Shown in pieces: positions 46,263 through 54,591 of a stretch of 64,000 nt of DNA. Position 1 is the stretch's first letter. Each line of letters begins with the position of its first letter. Source of the stretch: an uncultured Christensenellaceae bacterium. GTDB taxonomy: Bacteria > Bacillota > Clostridia > Christensenellales > UBA3700. Below the pieces are notes generated by a model. It worked only from the letters and a program-made list of their open reading frames with translations, ran no database searches and was not told the DNA's origin. A program made the translations under genes and the position numbers. The DNA is taken from assembly GCA_910588545.1 (NCBI GenBank), contig CAJUOU010000001.1, forward strand, positions 315,787-379,786. The letters are read 5' to 3'.

Positions 46263-47476
46263 AAATTGTTGTATACAATTTAGGGTGTAAAGTCAACCAA
46301 TATGAAAGTGACGGTATACTTACAAAACTTGCTAGTTTGGGGTATGAGGTTTCGGACAACTTAGAGTTTGCGGATTGTTATATTTTGAATACTTGTGCGG
46401 TTACTAACGAAGCGGAAAAAAAGTCACGTCAGGCAATTAGCCGTTGTTTGCATTTCAATAAGGACGCTAAAATAATCGTATGCGGATGTGCATCGCAACA
46501 TAATTCAGCTCAATTTGAGGGGAAAAACGGCGTTACATATATTGGCGGAGTTGCAAATAAAAATAAAATTCCCGAGTTATTAGAGCAAAAAGGTATTTAT
46601 GTTACACCGATTTCAAAAGACTATGGGGAAGAGTTGCAACCCGATTTGGTAAGAACAAGAGCGTATGTAAAGATTCAAGATGGTTGCAATAACTTTTGTT
46701 CCTATTGTATAATACCATATTTGCGTGGGCGTTCCCGCTCAAGAAGTATGGATAGTGTTGTAAACGAATGTGAAAGACTGCAAAACTTGACAAACGAAAT
46801 TGTATTGACAGGCATAGATATGTCAAGTTACGGTTTGGATATAGGTACAACGCTTAGCAATCTTATTTTAAATTTATCGCATATTAATGTTCGCATAAGA
46901 TTTGGCTCATTGGAAGCGCGGGTAATCAGTGAAGAATTTTTGCAAAACACTAAAAAATTACAAAAATTTTGTCCGCATTTCCACTTATCCTTGCAAAGCG
47001 GGGATGACAATACCTTAAAAAATATGAACAGGAAATATACATCCGCATTTTACGCCGAAAAAGTTGCTCTAATCAGACAGTTTTATCCGACTGCTGCTAT
47101 CACGACCGATTTGATTTGTGGGTTTCCTACAGAAAGCGATAGTGAGTTCGAAAATACTTTAAGGTTTGTCAGCGAAATCAAGTTTTCGGATATTCATATA
47201 TTTGCATACTCTAAACGCGAGGGGACAGTTGCCGCTAAATATAAAATGTTGGATGGCGAAGTTGTAAAAAGACGTACTAAATTGTTGGAAGATATCGCAA
47301 AGGAAAATAAGGCGGCATATTACAGTTCGTTTATTGGGAAAACAGTGGAAGTTTTGGTCGAAATCGACGGCGGGTACACAAGAGAATATGTAAAAGTAAA
47401 ATGTGACGGAGATGAAGGAAGTTTGAAGCAATTTGTACCGACATTTTATGACGGAGAAAAAGAAACATTAGTGTGA
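46259..47476 (+). CDS. mtaB: tRNA t6A37 methylthiotransferase MtaB
   Basis: MtaB converts t6A37 to ms2t6A in ANN-decoding tRNAs. The 405-residue radical-SAM methylthiotransferase has the UPF0004 domain with three Cys (LGCKVNQYES; NTCAVTNEAEKKSRQ; VCGCASQ), the radical SAM CxxxCxxC (DGCNNFCSYCIIPYLRGRSRSR), and a short C-terminal TRAM-like region (GKTVEVLVEIDG). The MtaB class is supported by the LGCKVNQYE wording and the prmA-rsmE-mtaB order. Confidence 0.93.
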   Translation: MKIVVYNLGCKVNQYESDGILTKLASLGYEVSDNLEFADCYILNTCAVTNEAEKKSRQAISRCLHFNKDAKIIVCGCASQHNSAQFEGKNGVTYIGGVANKNKIPELLEQKGIYVTPISKDYGEELQPDLVRTRAYVKIQDGCNNFCSYCIIPYLRGRSRSRSMDSVVNECERLQNLTNEIVLTGIDMSSYGLDIGTTLSNLILNLSHINVRIRFGSLEARVISEEFLQNTKKLQKFCPHFHLSLQSGDDNTLKNMNRKYTSAFYAEKVALIRQFYPTAAITTDLICGFPTESDSEFENTLRFVSEIKFSDIHIFAYSKREGTVAAKYKMLDGEVVKRRTKLLEDIAKENKAAYYSSFIGKTVEVLVEIDGGYTREYVKVKCDGDEGSLKQFVPTFYDGEKETLV

Positions 47477-47496
47477 TAAAATTCCGCAAATAGATG

Positions 47497-47512
47497 TTTA
47501 GTGCCGATTTTT
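47497..47512 (-). repeat. Dispersed 3' motif, copy 5 (reverse)
   Basis: Minus-strand AAAAATCGGCACTAAA lies 20 bp after the mtaB stop and differs from the consensus by one base. Confidence 0.45.
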
Positions 47513-47608
47513 GTCGGGTTTTAATGCCAAATATTGTCATTTATGGCAAACATTAATTGCATCTCAATGACTTAAATTTTAAAATAATATTTATTATCGG
47601 AGGATTAT

Positions 47609-47947
47609 ATGGATTGTATTTTTTGTAAAATTATCAATGGTGAAATACCAAGCACAAAAGTTTATGAAGATAAAAAAATGATTATCATAAACGATATTGC
47701 ACCTCAAGCTGCAAAGCATTATTTGGCTATCCCAAAAGTTCATTTCGCTAATATAGTTGAAATGGATAAAAAGCAAGCAAAAATTGTTGGCAAAATGTTG
47801 AAAACCATTGGCGAGCTCGCAGACAGCCTTGGTTTGCAGGACGGATTTAGGATTGTGTCTAATAAAGGCGAAAATGGTTGTCAATCAGTGGGACATTTGC
47901 ATATTCATATACTTGGTGGCGAAAAATTATTAGAAAAAATGGGATAA
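47609..47947 (+). CDS. hinT: HIT family hydrolase (HinT type)
   Basis: A 112-residue histidine-triad nucleotide hydrolase. Motifs are CIFCKIINGEIPSTKVYEDKK at the N-terminus, with the Cys pair that binds zinc in some members, HYLAIPKVHF, and the catalytic triad SVGHLHIHILGG. Such enzymes hydrolyse AMP-amides. It is preceded by CGGAGG and lies just before the rpsU promoter. Confidence 0.93.
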   Translation: MDCIFCKIINGEIPSTKVYEDKKMIIINDIAPQAAKHYLAIPKVHFANIVEMDKKQAKIVGKMLKTIGELADSLGLQDGFRIVSNKGENGCQSVGHLHIHILGGEKLLEKMG

Positions 47948-47961
47948 TTTGTATTTTTTAC

Positions 47962-47989
47962 TTGACATTATTTTAAAAATCAGTATAAT
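47962..47989 (+). promoter_or_regulatory. Promoter for rpsU
   Basis: TTGACA (47962-47967), a 16-bp spacer and TATAAT (47984-47989), about 48 bp before the ATG. Confidence 0.8.
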
Positions 47990-48036
47990 TAAATAGTAAT
48001 TAAATCCGCATCTGAGGGAAGGAGGGGACAAAAGGT

Positions 48037-48216
48037 ATGTCTACAATTAGAGTTGGAGAAAATGAGTCTTTGGACAGCGCTATTCGCCGTTTTAAAAGAA
48101 AATGTGCGAGAGACGGTATCATTGGTGACCTTCGTCGTAAAGAAGCTTATGAAAAACCAAGCGTAAAAAGAAAGAAAAAGGCAGAAGCTGCAAGAAAAAG
48201 AATGTATAAAGCATAA
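48037..48216 (+). CDS. rpsU: Small ribosomal subunit protein bS21
   Basis: A 59-residue basic protein encoded by a frame too short for common cut-offs. The translation begins [19 protein letters not shown], then [23 protein letters not shown] and a Lys/Arg-rich tail ending RMYKA, which is the bS21 pattern. A very strong GGAAGGAGGGG site precedes the ATG, with a consensus promoter upstream and a strong terminator downstream, as expected for a ribosomal protein gene. In many Firmicutes yqeY follows; it does not here. Confidence 0.95.
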   Translation: MSTIRVGENESLDSAIRRFKRKCARDGIIGDLRRKEAYEKPSVKRKKKAEAARKRMYKA

Positions 48217-48222
48217 TTTATT

Positions 48223-48249
48223 TAACCTCGCAATGCGAGGTTATTTTTT
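48223..48249 (+). terminator. Terminator after rpsU
   Basis: TAACCTCGC and GCGAGGTTA pair around AAT, and TTTTTT follows. Confidence 0.88.
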
Positions 48250-48341
48250 GTCGAAAAAAAGCGAAATGAAAAAGTTCGAATGAATAACAAATAGCACAAT
48301 TTTTTATAAAAAACTATAAGATAAAACTTAATAAAAACGAT

Positions 48342-48474
48342 GGGAAGTGATTTTTAATTTATTTGTTTTGTAAGCAATGTTTAAAATTAACACTTCCTTT
48401 TAAATTGCCAATTATTTTATATGAATTCAAATGGCAAATTTTAAACATTAATAAAATTCCTATAAATGGAAGTT
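48342..48474 (+). other. Competing inverted repeats between rpsU and the 48.5-kb gene
   Basis: GGAAGTG (48343-48349) can pair with CACTTCC (48391-48397), with a second block of complementarity next to it. GTTTAAAATT (48379-48388) can pair with AATTTTAAAC (48437-48446), enclosing GCCA/TGGC. CACTTCC can also pair, less fully, with GGAAGT (48468-48473). The arms overlap, so the folds exclude one another, as in a regulatory leader. No gene is seen in this gap. Confidence 0.35.
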
Positions 48475-48517
48475 GTTCACTTGACAAAAATGATTTTAAT
48501 TACAAAGGAGTGTGAAA

Positions 48518-48622
48518 ATGTTAAAATGTGTTTTAAGGAGAGTTAATAATGAAAAGTTCAATTCAAAGTGTGGCAAAACAAGCCAAGTCACGCATAAAAA
48601 GCGGATATTGGTCGCAAGTTAA
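48518..48622 (+). CDS. Possible 34-codon upstream reading frame overlapping the next gene
   Basis: ATG at 48518 follows AAAGGAG by 7 bp and opens a 34-codon frame ending at TAA (48620-48622). It overlaps the start of the 48549 gene in another frame. The predicted basic peptide has no recognised family. It may be a leader peptide, or the site may be only a second ribosome-landing point. Confidence 0.25.
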   Translation: MLKCVLRRVNNEKFNSKCGKTSQVTHKKRILVAS

Positions 48623-48869
48623 AAACGAAAAAATTGCTATAATGCAAGAAATCGAGCAAGTTGACAACGAAATGTACGAAGTTGTCGCATCGATTATAGA
48701 AAGTGACGAAGTTGTGCTTAATCCAATTTCAAAACTTATGGATGAAAACTATTATAAAAGTTTGTCCGACGATGGCAAAAACAGATATGTTTTAGAACTT
48801 GCAAACAAATATTTAAAATTGTGCAGAGAGTACGAAAGACGTAATAAAAAATTAGTAAATGTCGGTTGA
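48549..48869 (+). CDS. Small helical protein of unknown function
   Basis: I do not recognise this 106-residue protein. It has a basic N-terminus (SVAKQAKSRIKSGYWSQVK), a central acidic helix (EIEQVDNEMYEVVASIIESDE) and a C-terminal helix rich in Tyr, Arg and Lys. There is no signal or membrane segment. AAGGAG precedes the ATG. It lies between rpsU and recX and is preceded by a structured leader and an overlapping small frame. It may bind nucleic acid, but that is a guess from its charge. Confidence 0.65.
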   Translation: MKSSIQSVAKQAKSRIKSGYWSQVKNEKIAIMQEIEQVDNEMYEVVASIIESDEVVLNPISKLMDENYYKSLSDDGKNRYVLELANKYLKLCREYERRNKKLVNVG

Positions 48870-49084
48870 TTTCAGTTTTATTTGAATACTTTTGATTAAA
48901 TTTTTAGAAACACAATAATAATTTAAAATACTCATAGATATTATATATATAATTTCGAATATAGACGGTCGTTTTGATTGTCTATATTTTTTTTAATTTG
49001 TAGGTAAGCATTTTGTTTTAATCTTGATTTTTTGCAAAATGTGTGTTAGAATAATATAAGAAATTATTTCACAATAGGCATAAT

Positions 49085-49699
49085 ATGTTAATAACTGAGT
49101 TTAATGTTGTAGGACAAAATGTTAGGATATCGGTAGATGGGGGATTTTGGGACGAAATACCTTATTTGATTGCATTTGATTTTAGATTAAATAAAGGCAG
49201 CGAAGTTGATGACAGCCTATTGGTAAGTGTAAAACAAAAAGCAGACGAAAAAAATGCTTTTGATTATGCGGTTAAGTATTTGTCTAGGTATTCGGTAACT
49301 GCAAAAAGACTTAAACAAAAGCTTTACGAAAAGGAATACAATAAATCGGTTGTGGAAAATGCAGCAGCTAGACTTTTAGATTTGAAATACTTGGACGATT
49401 ATGCTTTTGCGGAAAATTTAGTCGCAAGTAAAAGCAAAAAACTTGGTAAACGCAGGTTAAAGTCCGAATTGTTGAATAAAGGTGTTGGCAGCGATATTAT
49501 TGACGAAGTTTTGGAAACTTTGGATAACGACGATATGTTTTACACTGCTATGACGGTTGCGGAAAAGTGGTATCGTTCGCATGAGCTAGTGACAATACAA
49601 GACAGTCAAAAATTTTTTAGATTTATGGCGTATCGCGGTTTTGATTACGATTTGATAAATAGATGCAGAGAGGTATTGAAGTTTGGAAAAGACGATTGA
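49085..49699 (+). CDS. recX: Regulatory protein RecX
   Basis: RecX modulates RecA filaments. The 204-residue protein has the N-terminal extension seen in Firmicutes and three tandem three-helix repeats: AFDYAVKYLSRYSVTAKRLKQKLYEK, LLDLKYLDDYAFAENLVAS, GKRRLKSELLNKGV and the third repeat ending RFMAYRGFDYDLI. RecA is not in the window. It overlaps birA by 17 bp. Confidence 0.9.
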   Translation: MLITEFNVVGQNVRISVDGGFWDEIPYLIAFDFRLNKGSEVDDSLLVSVKQKADEKNAFDYAVKYLSRYSVTAKRLKQKLYEKEYNKSVVENAAARLLDLKYLDDYAFAENLVASKSKKLGKRRLKSELLNKGVGSDIIDEVLETLDNDDMFYTAMTVAEKWYRSHELVTIQDSQKFFRFMAYRGFDYDLINRCREVLKFGKDD

Positions 49700-50627
49700 T
49701 AAAATATTAGGGCTACTTGTAGATTCAAAAGAGTATTTGAGTGGCGAATGCATAGGCGAAAAACTTGGTATAAGTAGAATTGCCGTAAATAAGCATATAA
49801 AAAAATTAATTTCTAATGGTATAGATATTGAAATTGGGAGAAAAGGATATAAATATAAAGACAGTGATAGTTTGACAGTGCAGACTTTGAGCAAAAAGTT
49901 ACTGAAAAGCGGTATAGATATCCCTATATTTATTAACGAGGTAGAAAGTACCAATACCGAAGTCAAAAAATTATATCCCGAAATCAATAAAGATTTTTTG
50001 TTTGTTGCACCTAGGCAGATAAGCGGTCGAGGCAGGCTTGACAGGACTTTTGTATCGGGCTACGGCGGTGTTTACATGACTCTTTGTTACAAACCAAAAA
50101 AGTTATTGGTATCAGACTCGTTAAAATTGGTATTGCTTACAGGCCTTGCGGTTGCGAAAGTGCTTAAAAAATATACCGAAAATGTTACTATAAAATGGCC
50201 GAACGATGTTTTTGTAAACGGCAAAAAAATATGCGGTATACTATTGGAGTCGGTTATAACAGAAAATATAACCGAAGCTGTATTTTTGGGAATTGGCGTC
50301 AATATTACCAATGATATTCCAAAGGACTTACAGTCTAAAGCAACTTCTTTAAAATTGGAAAATCTTGAATTAGTACCAAGGGAACAGTTGATTTGTGAGA
50401 TTATTGAACTGTTGTATCAAATGCTTGCTTTGTATCAGGAAAAAGGTTTTGAGCCGTTTATCAAAGAATATACCGACTTATCCATAAGTATTAATCACAA
50501 TGTGGTTGTAAATGTTGGAGACAGCAAAAAAAGCGGATTTGGCATGGGGCTTAGCGAAGAGGGGTACTTGTTGATTGAAAATAACGGTATCATAGAAAAA
50601 ATTATATTGGGCGATATAGAGGTGTAA
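49683..50627 (+). CDS. birA: Bifunctional biotin operon repressor / biotin-protein ligase
   Basis: The 314-residue protein joins an N-terminal winged HTH (about 1-60: LSGECIGEKLGISRIAVNKHIKKLISNGIDI) to the ligase domain: ESTNTEVKK, the biotin loop SGRGRLDRTFVSGYGGVYMTL, TIKWPNDVFVNGKKICGILLE and FLGIGVNITN. It should both attach biotin to carboxylases and repress biotin genes. Initiation is at TTG (49683) after AGAGGT, within the end of recX. No biotin genes are nearby. Confidence 0.93.
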   Translation: MEKTIDKILGLLVDSKEYLSGECIGEKLGISRIAVNKHIKKLISNGIDIEIGRKGYKYKDSDSLTVQTLSKKLLKSGIDIPIFINEVESTNTEVKKLYPEINKDFLFVAPRQISGRGRLDRTFVSGYGGVYMTLCYKPKKLLVSDSLKLVLLTGLAVAKVLKKYTENVTIKWPNDVFVNGKKICGILLESVITENITEAVFLGIGVNITNDIPKDLQSKATSLKLENLELVPREQLICEIIELLYQMLALYQEKGFEPFIKEYTDLSISINHNVVVNVGDSKKSGFGMGLSEEGYLLIENNGIIEKIILGDIEV

Positions 50628-50628
50628 A

Positions 50629-51519
50629 ATGCTTGATTTTTTTAAGATAGGTAATGTAGAAAGCAAAACAAAATCTACAGGTGTTACCGTGATTTTGGCG
50701 GAACAAGGAGCGACAGGCGGTGTAAGCGTGCGTGGCAGCAGTCCTGCAACTCGTGAAACGGATTTGTTAAAGTCGGAAAATGCTGTAGAAAAAGTAAATG
50801 CGGTTTTTTTGAGCGGTGGCAGTGCTTTTGGATTGGACTGTGCAAGCGGAATTGTTCATTATCTTGCGGAAAAAGGTATAGGATATCAAACTTCCGTAAT
50901 GCCTGTGCCTATTGTTTGCGGTGCATGTCTTTACGATTTGGAATATAAAAATGCAGGCTTTCCCGATAAAGAACTTGGCTATAAAGCTTGTGAAAATGCA
51001 AAACCCGGCAATTTTGAGAACGGAAACGTAGGTGCAGGTTGCGGTGCTACTGTGGGTAAAGTACTTGGTGCAATGTCTGCATCCAAAGGCGGACTTGGTT
51101 TTGCGACTTTTGCGTTTGATGACGGTGTTGAAATGTGTGCAATCGTAGCCGTCAATGCTTTTGGGGACATTTATGACTTCCGTAACGGTCAAAAAGTTAG
51201 CGGTGCTGTTGTAGGTGGAAAAAGTATAGATATCATCGATTTGTTAAATTATGATAGAAAAATGTTGCAATCTTTAGGACAAAATACTACAATCGGTTGT
51301 ATTTTAACAAATGCAAAGCTTACAAAAAGCGAGGCAAATAAGCTTGCTGATATAGCACATGACGGATACGCAATGACAATAAAGCCGTCGCATACTATGG
51401 TGGATGGAGATGCGATTTTTGCTTTGGCAAGTGGCGAAGTTGAGGGGGATTTTATGAAAATCTCTTGCTATGCACCGACTTTGATGGCAAGAGCGGTGCT
51501 AAATGCCTTTGGCAAATAA
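50629..51519 (+). CDS. P1 family (S58) peptidase, DmpA/NylC-like
   Basis: A 296-residue Ntn-hydrolase-like peptidase that matures by self-cleavage. The family blocks are TGVTVILAEQGATGGVSVRG, VFLSGGSAFGLDCASGIV, GNVGAGCGATVGKVLG and FGDIYDF. The expected cleavage site before the nucleophile is at QNTTIGCILTNA, followed by DGYAMTIKPSHTMVDGDAIFALA. Relatives release N-terminal residues from small peptides or act on amide oligomers; the substrate is unknown. It starts 2 bases after birA with GAGGTG and is probably cotranscribed. Confidence 0.85.
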   Translation: MLDFFKIGNVESKTKSTGVTVILAEQGATGGVSVRGSSPATRETDLLKSENAVEKVNAVFLSGGSAFGLDCASGIVHYLAEKGIGYQTSVMPVPIVCGACLYDLEYKNAGFPDKELGYKACENAKPGNFENGNVGAGCGATVGKVLGAMSASKGGLGFATFAFDDGVEMCAIVAVNAFGDIYDFRNGQKVSGAVVGGKSIDIIDLLNYDRKMLQSLGQNTTIGCILTNAKLTKSEANKLADIAHDGYAMTIKPSHTMVDGDAIFALASGEVEGDFMKISCYAPTLMARAVLNAFGK

Positions 51520-51538
51520 TTAAACAAATGGTAAATAT

Positions 51539-53005
51539 ATGGATTATGCTATTAGTAGTGAAAGTATGAAACTTTCAGATGAAAATACAATAATAAATAA
51601 TGGTGTGAGTGCAATTACTCTTATGGATAGGGCGTCTCACGCCATTTTTAATGAAATAATAAAGGACGATTATCAAAATATTGCCGTTGTTTGTGGCAGC
51701 GGAAATAACGGAGGGGATGGTTATAGCTTAAGTTTAAAGCTTTTAGACAGTGGAAAAAATGTAACAGTCTATGGTAAGGAGCCCAAAACAGAAAGCAGTA
51801 AATATTATTTCGATATACTTATCAAAAGGTATAAAATTGCCTATAAACCTATTTGTGAAATGCAGGAACTAGATAAATTCGATTTGGTCGTTGATTGCCT
51901 TTTGGGGATTGGTATAACAGGCGAATTGTCGGAAGAGTATATTGCATACATTAAACTTATAAATAAAGGCAAGTATATTATAAGTTGCGATATACCAAGC
52001 GGATTAAACAGCGACAATGGTAAAAAATCGCCTATTGCAGTAAAAGCGGATAAAACTATAGCCATACAAAGTTATAAAACAGGCCATTTTCTAGGGGACG
52101 GCAAAGATTATGTGGGGAAAATTAAAGTTTGTGACATTGGAATAACTATTGTTGGAAAGAAATTTTATATTTGCGATAGTGATTTTGTCAGAAGTTCTTT
52201 TCCAGAAAAATCAAACAATAGCCATAAAGGGAACTTTGGCAGGTGTGGTATAGTCGCTTGTTCCGAAAATTTTGTCGGAGCCGGTTTGCTTTCGGTTACA
52301 GCACTTGCAAGTACTATGGGCGAGTGTGCAATGCGTGTGGGTAGTGGATACAGTTATTTGTTTGTTCCCGATAAAATGTTACCTGCTATGTGGGGCAGAG
52401 TAACACACGCCTGCGTGTTTAGTCATAGTGATTTGTTAAAGCATAATCTTGATAGTATTGCATTTGGAATGGGTATTGGTAAAAATAAAAAACTATTTGA
52501 CAATGTAGCTGATTATCCTTGCGTTAAAGTTCTGGATGCGGACGGATTGAATATGTTATCTCAGGATATGGCTAAAATTGACAAATTTAAAGGTTGTGTT
52601 TTGACACCTCATGTAATGGAATTCAGCAGGCTAACAAAACAATCGGTGCGAGATATTTTGCAAAATCCTATACGGCTTGCAGAGCAGTTTGCACAAAAAT
52701 ATCAAGTGGTTTTGTTGCTTAAAGGGGCTACTTCCGTAATTACTGACGGGAAGGAAACTTACCTTAATATTGCAGGAAACAGCGGCATGGCAAAAGGTGG
52801 CTCGGGGGATGTTTTATCGGGTATAATTGCAGGCCTTTTGGCACAAAAATTTGCCCCTTTAAAAAGTGCGGTATTGGCAGCTTATATTGCAGGAAAAACT
52901 GCGGATAACGTTAAAAATATGTCTTCCGAATATTCAATGTTGCCTATGGATTGTGCATTAGATGTTGGTTACACTTTGAGTAAAATTTTAAAAAGAGAAT
53001 TGTGA
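51539..53005 (+). CDS. nnr: Bifunctional NAD(P)H-hydrate repair enzyme
   Basis: This enzyme restores damaged NAD(P)H hydrates. The N-terminal epimerase domain (about 1-205) has VVCGSGNNGGDGYSLSL, VDCLLGIGITGEL and SCDIPSGLNSDNG. The C-terminal ADP-dependent dehydratase (about 215-488) has HKGNFGRCGIVACS, GVLTPHVMEFSRL, LLKGATSVITDG and the catalytic AGNSGMAKGGSGDVLSGIIAGL. Here GVLTPH is written CVLTPH. Its length is typical of the fused form. A 16-bp-stem terminator follows. Confidence 0.94.
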   Translation: MDYAISSESMKLSDENTIINNGVSAITLMDRASHAIFNEIIKDDYQNIAVVCGSGNNGGDGYSLSLKLLDSGKNVTVYGKEPKTESSKYYFDILIKRYKIAYKPICEMQELDKFDLVVDCLLGIGITGELSEEYIAYIKLINKGKYIISCDIPSGLNSDNGKKSPIAVKADKTIAIQSYKTGHFLGDGKDYVGKIKVCDIGITIVGKKFYICDSDFVRSSFPEKSNNSHKGNFGRCGIVACSENFVGAGLLSVTALASTMGECAMRVGSGYSYLFVPDKMLPAMWGRVTHACVFSHSDLLKHNLDSIAFGMGIGKNKKLFDNVADYPCVKVLDADGLNMLSQDMAKIDKFKGCVLTPHVMEFSRLTKQSVRDILQNPIRLAEQFAQKYQVVLLLKGATSVITDGKETYLNIAGNSGMAKGGSGDVLSGIIAGLLAQKFAPLKSAVLAAYIAGKTADNVKNMSSEYSMLPMDCALDVGYTLSKILKREL

Positions 53006-53136
53006 TAATTATAAAAATAGCTCTAATTTATAAGAAAAATCATAAAAGTATTATAAAATAAGTGTGATTTTATAATAAAATTGCTTTAAATCTAAATTTT
53101 ATGTAAAGTTATTTTCAAGTTGATAAACATAATTAA

Positions 53137-53175
53137 AAATAGGTTTTGACAAGATTTTTTTGTCAAAACCTATTT
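53137..53175. terminator. Bidirectional terminator between nnr and mazF
   Basis: A perfect 16-bp stem (53137-53152 with 53160-53175) with a 7-base loop separates the convergent genes. Confidence 0.8.
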
Positions 53176-53176
53176 G

Positions 53177-53524
53177 TTATTCAAAGAATCCTAAGCTTAC
53201 CAGCAATGCATCGTTTACCTTTTTTATCACACTTAAATCTTCGATTTCGCCTACCTTTTCCTTTAGTCGTTTTTTATCCAATGTTCTTAGCTGTTCAAGC
53301 AGAATTACCGAATCTTTTTGCAACCCGAAATCTCCGCTTTTCAGCTCTATGTGGGTTGGTAGCTTTGCTTTATTTATTTGACTTGTGATTGCGGCGACTA
53401 TAACGGTAGGGCTGTATTTATTGCCGATGTCATTTTGTACAATAAGTATAGGACGTACTCCTCCTTGTTCACTTCCTACCACAGGGCTTAAGTCTGCGTA
53501 ATATATTTCTCCTCTTTTTATCAT
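53177..53524 (-). CDS. mazF: MazF/EndoA-type endoribonuclease toxin without a visible antitoxin
   Basis: The 115-residue protein belongs to the PemK/MazF family and closely resembles Bacillus Endo[54 protein letters not shown] and [17 protein letters not shown]. It would cleave mRNA at short sequences. AAGGAG precedes the ATG. Normally an EndoAI antitoxin gene of about 90 codons lies directly upstream, but no frame of that size is present on the minus strand between 53525 and 53786. Position near nnr echoes the alr-ndoAI-ndoA locus of Bacillus. Confidence 0.9.
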   Translation of the reverse strand: MIKRGEIYYADLSPVVGSEQGGVRPILIVQNDIGNKYSPTVIVAAITSQINKAKLPTHIELKSGDFGLQKDSVILLEQLRTLDKKRLKEKVGEIEDLSVIKKVNDALLVSLGFFE

Positions 53525-53691
53525 ATTACTCCTTTGCCACCATTATATGATATGTATATGGCTGTTTTTTTTCTACTGATATTCAGTTTAAGTATTGCCA
53601 CATTAATTTAGTTCATACTTTTGTTAACGCCGTTTTTTGACGAAAATTTGAAATGATATTTTGTTTATTTTTATATTTTTTTTCAAATAAC

Positions 53692-53720
53692 TTGATTTTA
53701 TTATAAATATATATTATAAT
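53692..53720 (+). promoter_or_regulatory. Promoter for the Wzz-like gene
   Basis: TTGATT (53692-53697), a 17-bp spacer and TATAAT (53715-53720), about 67 bp before the ATG at 53787. Confidence 0.65.
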
Positions 53721-53786
53721 TGTTACATAATCTTGATTAATCATTGTTTTAGTTTGACTTAAAACTAATGATGTTAAAGGAGAAAT

Positions 53787-54590
53787 ATGTGCAGTCTTTC
53801 TAACATTATAAAAAGTTTTTTAATGAAATTATATGTGTTTGTTATAATGTTTGCGCTGGTATTCAGTGTCAGCTTTTTAATAAATTTGATAAACAATAGA
53901 CCTACTTTAATTGACAAAGGCAGCTATATAAGTGTGGGGGAATTAGCTGTTTCATCTAACTCAATTAATAGCAATGACAATTTGGATACTTATATGAATA
54001 ATGTTGTGGAGCGTTCAAAGAGTAACGAATTTATAGGTAAAATCGAAACTCAAATAAAATCGGAAATGGAAGTTCTTAATATTTTGGCAGACTTAAATTT
54101 GACTGAAGAAAATAAAAACGAAATTAAAACTTTGACAAAAGGAGACATAAAGTCAAATCTTTTAATTGAAATAAAAGAAAAAACAACGATATTTATCATC
54201 AGTTATTCAAACAAGACTGCAGCGGTTGCTCAAGCAGTCAACAGAGTAATCATAAAAACTGTTTACGACACTCTAGATAACGATACCGACAATATTTTGA
54301 GCGGTAGCATTGATAAAGACGGTGTAAAATTGAGCTTTCATATCGACAGTGATGCTAGTTTGCCTACTACACTAACAAGCAGTAACAAAATAAACACAAA
54401 CAGTTCGATAAACTTTTTAAAAATTACCATTATAAGTTTTGCTCTTTACTTTATTTATGTTTTGCTTATCGATTTTGCGATAGGATTTATTTCAAGCAAG
54501 CAACAAGCAAGAACTTTGGTTAAAGTTGATATCATTTCGGAAATAGAAATGCCATATTTGAAAAATCGTAAAAAAAAGGAGGAAATGTAA
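53787..54590 (+). CDS. Wzz/YveK-like polysaccharide co-polymerase-type membrane protein
   Basis: The 267-residue protein has the topology of chain-length determinants: a short cytoplasmic N-terminus, a membrane helix (about 12-34), an extracytoplasmic helical domain, a second helix (about 212-235) and a basic cytoplasmic tail. The pattern NDNLDTYMNNVVERSKSNEFIGKIETQI resembles YveK and CapA. Such proteins regulate the export and length of capsule chains and activate a partner BY-kinase. The next gene encodes a relative of that partner. No glycosyltransferase or polymerase genes are near. Confidence 0.7.
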   Translation: MCSLSNIIKSFLMKLYVFVIMFALVFSVSFLINLINNRPTLIDKGSYISVGELAVSSNSINSNDNLDTYMNNVVERSKSNEFIGKIETQIKSEMEVLNILADLNLTEENKNEIKTLTKGDIKSNLLIEIKEKTTIFIISYSNKTAAVAQAVNRVIIKTVYDTLDNDTDNILSGSIDKDGVKLSFHIDSDASLPTTLTSSNKINTNSSINFLKITIISFALYFIYVLLIDFAIGFISSKQQARTLVKVDIISEIEMPYLKNRKKKEEM

Positions 54591-54591
54591 T

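Noticed and set aside
53600..53660. BirA operator (GTTAAC at about 53633)
   Set aside because: Only one half-site is present, without the paired GTTAAC at the required spacing, and no biotin gene follows.
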